DNA from: Actinidia chinensis
Lineage: Eukaryota; Streptophyta; Magnoliopsida; Ericales; Actinidiaceae
Direction of reading: 5' to 3'
Assembly: GCA_009663005.1 (NCBI GenBank)
Contig: VIGQ01000337.1
Span: 7,501 to 20,935, forward strand
DNA length: 13,435 nt
Below are positions 1 to 7,794 of this stretch, piece by piece (the first letter of the stretch is position 1; every line of letters starts with the position of its first letter). Both the position numbers and the translations under genes were made by a program. The notes beneath the pieces are model-generated. The model did not search any database, was not told the DNA's origin, and was given only the letters and a program-made list of their open reading frames with translations.

Positions 1-505
1 CTTTTAGAATACACCAAGATATCATGGATAAATACTATAACAAATTCATCAAGAAAGGGTTGAAATACCCAATTCATCAAATTCATGATACTATAACAAA
101 TCGTCAAAGAAATGGTTGAAATACCTAATCATCAAAATCCATGAATAGTGGTTGATCGTTAGGAACTCCCAAATGGCATGACAAGAAAGTATAATGTCAT
201 ATTCTAGTTTTGAAAGGCTGTCTGTCTATGTCGCTGCTTAACCTCGTTGGTGATAACTTAATCCAGATCAATTTCGGGAACACTGGAGCGCCTTGAAGTA
301 ATCGAACAAATCATCTACTCGTGGAAATAGGTACTTGTCTTAATGGTAATTGGTTAATCTCGAGAATCAATGCATAGCGCATAGTTCCATCATCTTCCAG
401 TACAAACAATACAGGAGACCCATGGTGGAATGGTAGGACGAATAAATCTCTGATCCAACAGATCTTGGAGTTGAACCTTCAATTCCTTCAACTCTAAAAG
501 TGAAA
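1..505 (-). pseudogene. Reverse transcriptase fragment of Ty3/gypsy pol, frameshifted
   Basis: The N-terminal part of RT (RNA-templated DNA synthesis during element replication) is spread over three frames. Near 420-500 the minus strand reads ELKVQLQDLLDQRFIRPTIPPW. The frame then changes to GSPVLFVLEDDGTMR near 370-420. RVDDLFDYF lies near 310, IDL followed by a stop near 270, and FLVMPFG near 180. The stretch ends with VIVFIHDILVYSK at 1-42, where plant gypsy RTs have FIDDILVYSK. The first catalytic Asp of the YxDD-type motif is therefore His. A 56-bp tandem duplication (32-143) lies just upstream of this motif. The gene is cut by the window edge and is clearly nonfunctional. Confidence 0.88.
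32..143. repeat. 56-bp tandem duplication inside the RT relic
   Basis: Positions 32-87 and 88-143 are two head-to-tail copies of a 56-bp unit beginning ATACTATAACAAAT, differing by scattered substitutions. On the minus strand each copy corresponds to the VFQPFLDEFVIV-type segment just before the RT catalytic loop. Because 56 is not a multiple of 3, the duplication alone shifts the frame. Confidence 0.9.
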
Positions 506-751
506 TACAATAGGGGCTTTGGAAATAGGCCTAGTACCCGGATTTAGATCTATGTAAAACTCAATCTCTCGATCTATTAAGGAACTACGTAATTTATCAG
601 GAAAAACATTGAGAAACTCTCGGACAACATGGATATCTTCTAAAGATGGTGGGGAGACATGCGTATCGACAACACTACATAAGAATACTTGATTTTCCTT
701 CCGAATCAAGCAACTTGCTTTCATAGAAGAAATGAGATAGGGAGGGGGCAC
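494..751 (-). pseudogene. Protease-RT linker of Ty3/gypsy pol (longest intact pol frame)
   Basis: This is the best preserved coding piece of the element, 85 codons open on the minus strand. It contains VREFLNVFPDKL and then DREIEFYIDLNPGTRPISKAP. In plant Ty3/gypsy polyproteins these mark the entry to the RT domain, where the usual wording is VxEFPDVFPDEL and DREIEFxIDLxPGT. The Met at its right end is not a biological start; the stretch is internal to pol. It ends at a TAG created by a frameshift near 500, and the RT sequence resumes in another frame as LKELKVQLQDLLD. Confidence 0.92.
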
Positions 752-837
752 AACACCTACTCCTTCAAGATTAGTCCTGAATGAGCAAAAAAAAGAATGA
801 ACACTACTAGCTTAAGCTCACAATCGGAGTGAATACA

Positions 838-1165
838 CGGTAGGAAGACAACCAATCCAGCCCTGAGTGATGTCAAAACCATGCATCTGTAAGGGTTATA
901 AGATCTACAACATGGTACATCAGACACGAATCTCAATGAATGTAGACTCTAATATCACATAACCAGGAATCTCCGGAGACAATGACACTAATATTCACAT
1001 TCAAGAGATCTGAGAGGTTATCAAATTAGGTCGAAAGAATAGATACAAATGAATGCCGTGGAAACTTGAATCAATAAAGAACGTGGCAACTGACTTTGTA
1101 GCTAGAGTATTTCCTGTACGAGTGGGGCAAAAAGCGCGGCTTGTCGTGGTTGATATTTCTCCTTT
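838..1165 (-). pseudogene. Retropepsin-type protease relic of the gypsy element
   Basis: This is the retroviral-type aspartic protease that would cleave Gag-Pol. Near 1063-1098 the minus strand reads KSVATFFIDSSF, which lines up with the plant gypsy protease active-site wording DSGATHxFIxSSF, so catalytic Asp and Gly are replaced by Lys and Val. Downstream, near 840-908, DLI, then MHGFDI, then after a frame change LDWLSSYR match the family's DLIxLxxxDFDVILGMDWLxxYRA. Between them the frame is broken several times. The segment between zinc knuckle and protease appears shortened. Confidence 0.8.
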
Positions 1166-1209
1166 CAGCTGGAGGTTGATGGACTGAGGCAGATGTGATG
1201 TACCAGCTC

Positions 1210-1330
1210 CTTGAATTCAGTCCTCGTTGGAACAATCTCTAATCTGGTGCCCTTCTTGCCACACCATAACAGGCTCTGTTCTCATGCGACACTCCAACCC
1301 CGATAGTTTTCTGACATGTCGGGCATGTCG
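1210..1330 (-). pseudogene. Gag nucleocapsid zinc-knuckle relic (Ty3/gypsy)
   Basis: In retrotransposon Gag, the CCHC knuckle binds the genomic RNA. Here the second half is clear: EGHQIRDCSNED on the minus strand, matching GHxxRDCP. The first half, CYxCGKK, is present in the DNA but one base out of frame, so the open frame reads VMVWQEGH instead. Upstream, CPTCQK and ECRMRTE correspond to a preceding CxxC...ECRMGTG stretch found in plant chromovirus Gag. It sits between the capsid-like segment and the protease, as expected. Confidence 0.82.
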
Positions 1331-1499
1331 AGCAAACTCATTGGAACCCACTACTTCTTGACTTACAATATTCCTTTGTGGGACTGATGAATTCCCATTC
1401 GACAATCCTAACTTTTTGTCATTTTGAATTCGGTCCTCTGCTTATATTTCCTCCTATCCTCTTCTTTCTATTTTCCAAAATTGAGGACATCCCATCAAA

Positions 1500-2053
1500 T
1501 ATCCCTCAGCAATTAGGGCTACACGAAGAACCTTCTGATGCGTGGATAACCTAATTATTCTACCTTATCTTGATGTTCCTCGTAATCCAGCTTAAAACCT
1601 CTTGCTTTGAGAGTCTGTCGATCACTATAGAAGGGCATAACGTGATAGTTCCTAAACTTAGCATTGTATTCCACTACTGTAATTGTCCCCCTGATCAATT
1701 CAGACGTCTTGAAATTTTGATCGCAGATAATCTCGGAAAAAATACCTCCTCATTAAATACTTCTAAACATCTAGGCCATATCACAACGGCGCGAATGCTT
1801 CTTCATTGCCACAAATCAATGCAGCTCCTTCAAGAGTGAACGTGGCATTAAACCATTTATGTAGTCAGTTGCAAGGTTAGGACTAGAATCCCTCTGATTG
1901 CCCAAGAGCCAAGATAGTTTTACGGGCCCATGGGATCGGAAGTTCCAAAAAAGTGGGAGGCTTTTTTTATAACTATTGGAACTACTTACTCGGGGAACGT
2001 GGGCATTGCTCGGGCTCCTGGGCATTGGCGATTACGGTTGTTGCGGACCTCAT
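1500..2053 (-). pseudogene. Gag capsid-like region with candidate gag start, frameshifted
   Basis: Gag forms the virus-like particle. The candidate start is the ATG whose complement is CAT at 2051-2053. It opens MRSATTVIANAQEPEQCPR, an N-terminus resembling chromovirus Gag. Further left, LSWLLGNQRDSS (near 1890-1925) aligns with the WLxxIER-type capsid motif. FNEE and SKFQD lie near 1700-1760, TVVEYNAKF near 1645-1685 (family wording MTVAEYxxKF), and ALIAEGYL near 1500-1530. These pieces lie in different frames and carry stops. Identification rests on motif order and spacing; the exact ends are uncertain. Confidence 0.75.
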
Positions 2054-2531
2054 CGTGCTTATGTTATGGTGAACCATCATGGACATTGATTCGCTCCAGA
2101 AGTGAATATTTCTTACCGAAGTGTACAGGTCGCGAAAGTCGTTAAAAACTCGAAGTACGATATCAAGTCCCATAAGGACAAGTGCAAAGGTGACAAACAA
2201 GCAACTAAACATACCGATGCAATCTTAAAAAAACCCACATCCTACTTATGCTTCAAAAATAAAAATAAAAATATTGATTTGGATTTCTTGATGAGTTTAA
2301 AACTAAATTAAAATAAAACAAACTCAATAATAACAAAAAAAATGATTTAACTTGATATTAAAAGGAACTCAGGAAGCGATCGATCCAGTCAAAGAGTTCT
2401 CGGAATCCCAATGAGGCATATTGTAAACTCAAATCCTTCGACTATAGCTTGAGTCTTAGATTCGAAAAATTTAACTATAAAACCAAATATTCTTACTTAC
2501 TCATCTCTAATAAATTTATTTGTATGATCAT

Positions 2532-2714
2532 GGTAGTGCATCATCGATCCGCATCCAAAGATATTATTCGAACATCATAGGACTAATAAGTTTCGAAAGT
2601 AAAATAAATCGGGTTGTTTTATCAGGGTAGTGATCATCCCCCCGATCCGAAATAACACGGAATGTTTATCGAACATCATAGGACCTCCCATTGTTTTGAA
2701 AGTATTTAAATGGG
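2532..2714. repeat. Imperfect direct repeat, two ~82-89-bp copies
   Basis: Copy 1 (2532-2613) and copy 2 (2626-2714) both start GGTAGTG, pass through a GATCCG-type block, share the near-perfect CGAACATCATAGGAC core, continue as GTTTYGAAAGTA, and end near GGG. Period is about 94-100 bp. Duplicated blocks of this size are common in LTRs and leaders of plant retrotransposons. Confidence 0.75.
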
Positions 2715-3190
2715 AACATGTAGAATAAAAATTAGAAAAAAATCTAACGAGAAAAATATTTTACCTCTATTGTTATCCTTGATTCTCGATTGACTTTCAC
2801 CAAATCGATTCCAAGTACAGAAAAAGCCACTCATGGCCCTAGGGGTAACAAAATCTAATATGAATGCATTCTGAAATTAAATAACCTATATTATGATTGG
2901 TAAAAAAGATAAGTTAATCGAATTATGCCCACTAGAATTGAAAAACTTGATTAATTGACAAAAATCATAAATTAATTAAAAAAAATAAGACCGCTTACAT
3001 AAAAACTTATAAGAAATAATGAAAAACTTTGAAAACTAAAGTAGTAAGAGACTGAGACAAACCCATAAAAAAACAAGTCCCCCTTCAAAAAGATATATAA
3101 AGGAGAATATATATAGGCACTTTCAAATTCGAGTCCTAAAGAGATTAGAACCCATTCCCAGGATAGCCTTGGCGTCGATCCCCCTTTTCT

Positions 3191-3500
3191 TGTTCGAACG
3201 TTTTAGTTACAATCTTTTGACTTTTACTTCATTGCGTTAAGATGCTCTAACCTCTTCATGGAGCGTTCGAACGGGCCCTTGAGGGAAAAAACAATCAACT
3301 TTCAAGTCTCGCACTTTTCGAACTTAAGCACGGGCGTCTGAATGCTCAAGTCAAATCTCGAACTTTGTGAATTAATAAGCACGGTGTTTGAAAGTTTTCA
3401 GGCATTTTCTTCTTAGCGTTCAACGTTCTTCACAAAATTTCTCAGATTTTTTCACAACGTTCGAACGCTACTTCTGTTCAATTTGGGGGGAGCGTTCGAA
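3191..3500. repeat. Cluster of CGTTCGAACG palindromes and variants
   Basis: The 10-bp perfect palindrome CGTTCGAACG occurs at 3264-3273 and 3458-3467. Related forms occur at 3191-3200 (TGTTCGAACG), 3315-3323 (TTTCGAACT), 3354-3363 (CTCGAACTTT) and 3491-3500 (AGCGTTCGAA). The spacing is irregular. The function is unknown; binding-site clusters or decayed LTR subrepeats are both possible. Confidence 0.7.
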
Positions 3501-3575
3501 ATCCTTAGGGGTAATTTTTGCCTCACAAACCTTTTTTTCTTCTTTCTTTCTCTTTATTGACTTTAACCCGCACTA

Positions 3576-3586
3576 GCTAGATACCA
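3576..3586 (-). other. Possible tRNA-Met primer-binding site next to an LTR end
   Basis: The minus strand reads ...TTTACA, then C, then TGGTATCTAGC. Plant elements primed by initiator tRNA-Met carry TGGTATCAGAGC one or a few bases after the LTR terminal CA. Seven bases match perfectly and the CA terminus with 1-nt spacing is right, but the rest of the match is weak. It would place the LTR to the right of 3588 and leave a ~1.5-kb leader before gag, which is long for this family. Confidence 0.25.
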
Positions 3587-3587
3587 G

Positions 3588-5371
3588 TGTAAACAAATAT
3601 GATAAAATTAAATTAATTAGACTAGAATAGAGCCAACTTAGGTTAGTTAAACGGTATTTTGAACTACAACTTATTAGTCCCCCAATCAACGCCCCCCACT
3701 AACCTTTTTGCTAGCCCTAGCAAAATTAAACAAAAGCAAAAAGATAATCTCTTCAGTCATAAGAGTCCCGAATGCATTAGCGTATGCATCAAGCTTAAAC
3801 CCGTAGGTTACACCCCAGTGGACGGTGGAGTGGTTGGTCTCGTGAGGGTTCATGATGATACCCACCAAAAACATCACATTCATGCAATTTATCAAAAATA
3901 TGTAAAAACAACTTCTAAACAAACTACAATACAAGCCAATTCAAATCAACTCAATCATGTAGCAATCACCAAAACTGTTCAAGTGCAATATAAAATATGA
4001 GATTCAAGTGTGAAGTGGTGAATGATGAAGTTGTTTTTCCCCAATTCAATTATTACGCATCCCATGACAAACAAACCTATAGCCTTGATTCAAACTCACA
4101 AGCATACACTCTTAACCAGACGAGAACACACAAGTTTCTCAAAGGGATTGATATTATATGGAGTACGGTAAAAATAACGCAAACGAGAGCGATCCCAATT
4201 TCAAAAACCGTTTAAAAATGTTAAGTATATCGATTGGCATAAGCTTCACGAAGGAATGTTCACGTAATGACACCAGTTGTGAGTTTGACATAATAGGTTT
4301 TCTTGAAAGTTGAATTCTGATGTAACTTAACGATACTTGAGGCAATGATGTAAAAGAGTAGTCCATGATAAATAGACGAGAATCAAGTGGTATGATCTCG
4401 ACATATGCACTCAAGACACAGGCCATCCTTAATGAGCACACCGTCAACTCTTTCCTTTAACACTTTTTAACTTAAACCTTTGATTGATTTTTTTTTTTAT
4501 TGTCTCCCCCATCATAATCTAAACACGATTTTAAAAGTATCCTTCTTTTTAAAGATCATATTATTATATCAATTACCAAAGGAATTTCGAAAGAATTGGA
4601 AGACGTATGCTAATGGACCTCAAATTACTAGAATCTGTGATAGGTGTAATCATGTAAAACGTGCCAACACTTCCAACTCATACATTAACAATGTAAAACC
4701 CAAAATTCAGTGGTGAAAGGTATTCAAACAACGAGGTTCAACAAATTTCCTTGAGTAAACGTAAACCCCGCTCAAATAAAATTGGATCTTGGGCTCTCAC
4801 TCAAAAGGTATAAATCTCCACTTTAGGGCGCGTCATGTAGATTTGTAACACATTTACTTCGAAAAACACGATCGTGGAGCAGTGTAAGTTCTCCTCTCTT
4901 TTATTATTGCCCAAAACAGTAAAAAGTATCAAGATGCAAGATTGATTTGACATGATAATCCGCTAACAACATCTATATTGCAAAATCACTAATTGCTTCA
5001 ACTATATTGAAATAAAACATGATGATCAGTTGTGTCCAAAAAACTAAAAATTATCAACACATCTACAATATACGAAAGCTCAATCATAAACATTGGAAGA
5101 AAGAGTTCATCATGAAATTCAAAGGAACCAGAAAACAAACCTGTTCGCTTGACATGATAATGAACCTGTTTTTTTTTTCAATTTGCAATCATGGCCAGAA
5201 CAAACTTCTGCCCTAACAATTTAGTCAAGACAATCAACAACAACATTCATCCAATTAAAGCATTCAACTAACCTTAAAACATCCAAAATGTAGTTACTGC
5301 TCCAACGTAAAACATAGTAACATAATATCAGAAATAAAAGAAACCACAGTCAATAAATTCTAATCCTCTCG
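3588..5371. other. AT-rich noncoding stretch, no gene recognised
   Basis: Open frames of 65-113 codons occur on both strands, but none shows a familiar motif and their composition is that of translated AT-rich noncoding DNA (rich in Asn, Lys, Ile, Ser). Part may be the outer LTR of the gypsy relic. The segment at 5180-5371 could be the 3' UTR of the minus-strand relic ending at 5372, because it is T-rich in that orientation and ends near an A10 tract (T10 on plus, 5169-5178). No tRNA, rRNA or CRISPR-like structure is visible. Confidence 0.5.
4947..5161. repeat. 13-bp direct repeat flanking a ~190-bp segment
   Basis: TTGACATGATAAT is present exactly at 4947-4959 and again at 5149-5161. A 13-bp exact repeat around a short segment is the size expected of a target-site duplication from target-primed retrotransposition. 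The enclosed segment has no poly(A) end and no RNA polymerase III boxes that I can see, so an insertion is not proven. Confidence 0.45.
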
Positions 5372-5711
5372 TCACATCATCTCTTCCTCCTCCATGCGGA
5401 TCAACATGCCCTTATGTCTTGGAGCATAACCGTGTACGACTAGACTCCTCCTATAATGATGGACAATCGGGGTATTCACTTTTTCTCTAAATTCAGAATT
5501 TGCTAATCATCTCTTTTCCAGATGCAGAAAGAATGGCTTTTTAGATCTCCCATTTCCTATAGCTGATCCCTCAGGTACCTCTCCTTTAATGTCCTCTCTT
5601 CCTGTGCCCCTCAGATGGACAAAGAAGCTTCATCAATGGGCCCCTCGGCTCAATCCTAAATGAATCTAAAGGGATATGGACCTCTGCTTTTTGGGCAATG
5701 GATGATGGTCG
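5372..5711 (-). pseudogene. Unidentified minus-strand exon-like relic, C-terminal part
   Basis: I do not recognise this family. From about 5711 downward the minus strand is open for about 40 codons and includes HIPLDSFRIEPRGPLMKLL, then reaches a stop. The adjacent frame carries on with GEVPEGSAIGNGRSKK and, after one in-frame TGA near 5508, NSEFREKVNTP and VHGYAPRHKGMLIRMEEEE, ending at a TGA (5372-5374). One indel and one point stop would account for the breaks. The composition is balanced and protein-like, unlike the flanks, and the sequence below the stop looks like a 3' UTR. Against this, the plus strand is also open across 5600-5866 (about 90 codons, including GIWTSAFWAMDDGRQK), so the coding strand is not certain. 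Confidence 0.3.
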
Positions 5712-6099
5712 TCAGAAAACCGTGAAATGCATGAACCCCTCTTGTCTGAAGCCTTTATGTGGTGCACAAGATACAAACATATACGAGGGCAAGTCAATGG
5801 TCTTCCCAGTATCAAGTGCCACCATAAAAACCCTAGCTCGCAACATTCATGGATACGTCCGTTTTTAAAGGAAACAGAGAATGCACACCAAATCCAAAAA
5901 ATGATTCTTTGGAATAAACTTCGTCAGAACTCTGGGAAATGCATTGAACCCCTCTGTCTGAAGCCTTATTATGTGGTGCACAAAGATAAAAACACTGATA
6001 CGAGGGGGGGGGGCAATGGAAGTCAAGTGGTCTTCCCAGAATCAATTGCCATGAACAACCTAGCTATAGCAACATAATGGTGACCGTACGTTTTAAAAG
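5710..6099. repeat. Segmental tandem duplication, two ~165-bp copies
   Basis: Copy A (5710-5870) and copy B (5922-6099) share CGTCAG, GAAATGCAT, GAACCCCTC, TGTCTGAAGCCT, TGTGGTGCACAA, GATACGAGGG-type and GGTCTTCCCAG blocks in the same order, then CCTAGCT and a closing ACGTTTT. The distance between equivalent bases is about 212-229 bp because of indels, including a G9 tract in copy B. The divergence shows an old duplication. The copies sit directly upstream (minus-strand sense) of the 5372-5711 relic and may duplicate part of it or an adjacent intron. Confidence 0.8.
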
Positions 6100-6286
6100 T
6101 TGCAACACAATTTCAAAGTCAGAAATGTTGCTAACCAATTTTTTAAAACTTGGAATCAAATTTTCAAAGTCAGAAATGTGCCTAGCTATTTTTTAAATTT
6201 AAAATCAAATTTTCAAAATTAAAATATTGTAACCCATTTTTAAAATTATAATCAAATTTTCAAAGATAAGGAAGATTGCTAACACA
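6091..6286. repeat. Four-copy ~50-bp AT-rich tandem array
   Basis: Units run about 6091-6138, 6139-6188, 6189-6236 and 6237-6286. Each follows the plan TTTTTTAAAA, AATCAAATTTTCAAA, a purine-rich GTCAGAAATG-type block and a closing GCTAACCA-type block. Copies 1 and 2 are most alike; 3 and 4 have drifted. The first unit begins inside the tail of duplication copy B, so the two repeat events overlap. Confidence 0.8.
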
Positions 6287-6580
6287 TTTGTAAGAACTCT
6301 AAATTTTAATGCACTTTTGTATTTTAAAATGCATGACGGATATTAAGCGTAATTTTAGAGACTCAAGAATTAACCATACAAGAGCTTTACAAAAACACCC
6401 TAATGAAAGTTATTCTTCTTGAAATCTTTAGTGCTTTGAGTCTTCGTACTTGCCAGTCCAAATATCTTCGATTAATTTTGCTCCTGAGAATATGTGCTTG
6501 AATGTTCTTGCAAACTTCATACTTGAATTTTTAAACATTAGAAGCAATAAGATAGGAATTTGTTATATCCAAAATTTTGC

Positions 6581-6890
6581 CACATAATCGGATTTGACGC
6601 CATCGGGCTAACAATTTCTCCCAAAGCCACAAATACTTTTTTGAATTTCTCGAATTTATCTTTGGAGCTCTTTCTTGTCTTTTCTTGAATCTTCTTTAAT
6701 TTAGGACAATCAACTTTTATGTGCCTCCGGCTTTTTGCATTCGAAGCAAATAATAGAATTTCTTTGATTCTTCTTCTTTGCCAAAAAATTCCTTCTACCT
6801 AATTTTCGAGAAAATGGGGCACTTTTGAAATATTGTTGAACTTCTCGTGAACATTCTATCACTATCTCATCATCTTGTATTTCCGCATTT
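6581..6890 (-). pseudogene. Gag zinc-knuckle relic, probably Ty1/copia
   Basis: The minus strand reads EIVIECSREVQQYF, then LGRRNFLAKKKNQRNSIICFECKKP (positions about 6872 to 6730), then in the next frame HIKVDCPKLKK, followed by a Lys-rich stretch KDKFEKFKKVFVALGE and MASNPIMWQN near 6581. This is the plant copia Gag layout: basic linker, CX2CX4HX4C knuckle, then a Lys-rich tail before protease. The motif should take 42 bases but occupies 43 (6706-6748), so a one-base insertion between the second Cys and His breaks it. The sequence further left has no clear pol motif. Other CCHC-bearing Gag families are possible; the copia call rests on wording and the Lys-rich context. Confidence 0.65.
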
Positions 6891-7614
6891 ATTTGTGGAT
6901 AATGAAGGCTTGTTGAAGTAATTTCTCTTCTTTTTTGCAAGGACCCAAAATTTTCAGGAAACTTTTCCGAAATGATGTTGGGTGGGAAATGTGAGATGAA
7001 AATTTTATAAGGAGAGGTCAATGTGATAGGGTTAGAATGGCATTTGGGTGTATTATATACCATTTGAAAAGGCTAGGGTGAAGTTTTTTTCTCAAGGGGG
7101 AGGGTTAGAGTATCTAAGACTTCAGTCTTGCAAAAAAAAACAAAGATAGATATAAAAAAATCAACCCTATTCCCCAGGCTGACTCCCTTTTTTCCCCGTC
7201 TCTCCTCTCCTCCATTTTTTTTTCCCACGAGCTCTAACTTCAACCAAAACTTCAAGTCCCCTTCCAGACCCACACCTAAAATCACTTTCTCTACGCATAT
7301 TGAAGCGGGCATAGCGTTTCTTTTCGCCACAAGAACTTACATCGGATTAGAGATTATTGGAGGCTAGGGTTTTCATTTTATCATTTAATTCAAAAACTCA
7401 ATCTTGAGGTAAGAAGACAAAGTCTATACCTCTAGTGTATTTATGTGATGTATAGTCATATATTTGTCATTATTGCTCAAAGTCACTAAATTGTCATTTG
7501 CCTCTCAAATGGGTGTGTTTGAGTTGATTTGGTGATCTACAAATTGAGAACTGTTTGATGCAATTAGTGGTTGATTTGCATCGTTTGAGTCCCCATTATT
7601 TGCTCCCAATACAT
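6891..7614. other. Noncoding stretch with pyrimidine-rich leader-like segment
   Basis: Positions 7160-7290 are strongly C/T-rich on the plus strand (CCCGTCTCTCCTCTCCTCC and similar), followed by GGAGGCTAGGGTTTTC and a splice-donor-like GAGGTAAG at about 7407-7414. Such a layout is typical of a plant 5' untranslated exon or an LTR U5/leader in plus orientation. Open frames on both strands here (85 and 79 codons) are low-complexity translations with no family resemblance. No matching downstream coding region is seen. Confidence 0.35.
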
Positions 7615-7629
7615 CCCCCCCCCCCCCCC
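7615..7629. repeat. C15 homopolymer tract
   Basis: Fifteen consecutive C residues, flanked by ACAT and AAAATTGGG. The length may be affected by sequencing slippage. Confidence 0.95.
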
Positions 7630-7710
7630 AAAATTGGGTTCCAAATACATTAAAACTGACATTCATAAGAAAATACTCATTCAATTTTATTAGGGAAGTA
7701 TCCTCTGCGG

Positions 7711-7794
7711 ATTCGTGGCTTCGTGCACCCCTACCGGAATTTCGGCTGGCTTCGTGCACCCTACCCGAATTTCGTGGACTCGTGCACCCATGGC
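7711..7794. repeat. Three-copy ~29-bp minisatellite
   Basis: Three units at about 7711-7739, 7740-7769 and 7770-7794 share TTCG, a GGCT or GGAC variant, TCGTGCACCC, and CTACCSGAAT. The core CGTGCAC contains the palindrome GTGCAC. The open minus-strand frame across it (RNSGRVHEASRNSGRGARSHE) reflects the repeat and is not evidence of a gene. Confidence 0.85.

Larger units (their letters stand above)
1..2053 (-). mobile_element. Degenerate Ty3/gypsy (Tekay/Del-like) gag-pol relic, left-truncated
   Basis: Reading the minus strand from high to low coordinates gives the order expected for a Ty3/gypsy element: gag start, gag capsid-like segment, CCHC zinc knuckle, aspartic protease, protease-RT linker and reverse transcriptase. 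The element continues beyond position 1, so RNase H, integrase and the 3' LTR are not visible. Recognisable peptides lie in all three minus frames, so many indels have accumulated and the copy cannot make protein. The linker wording (VREFLNVFPD, DREIEFYIDLNPGTRPISKAP) is typical of plant chromoviruses of the Tekay/Del type. That family call is from recognition, not an alignment. The 5' LTR should lie to the right, somewhere in 2054 to about 4900. Confidence 0.9.
2054..3587 (-). other. Noncoding leader or LTR sequence upstream of the gypsy gag
   Basis: No protein-coding pattern is visible. The stretch holds an AT-rich segment, a duplicated ~95-bp block (2532-2714), a minus-strand TATATATA-like stretch near 3095-3115 and several CGTTCGAACG palindromes (3191-3500). 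It lies immediately upstream of gag on the minus strand, so it should be 5' LTR and/or untranslated leader. The internal TATA-like sequence and repeats favour LTR. The possible primer-binding site at 3576-3586 would instead make it an unusually long leader of about 1.5 kb. The second LTR is outside the window, so the borders cannot be fixed here. Confidence 0.45.

Noticed and set aside
3659..4000. 113-codon plus-strand open frame
   Set aside because: No recognisable motif; composition is that of translated AT-rich noncoding DNA; an antisense frame is also open; lies in probable LTR or intergenic sequence.
4154..4447. 97-codon minus-strand open frame
   Set aside because: No motif, no supporting context, and overlaps another short frame on the opposite strand.
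7073..7367. Overlapping 85-codon minus and 79-codon plus frames
   Set aside because: Low-complexity translations of a pyrimidine-rich tract; no motif on either strand.
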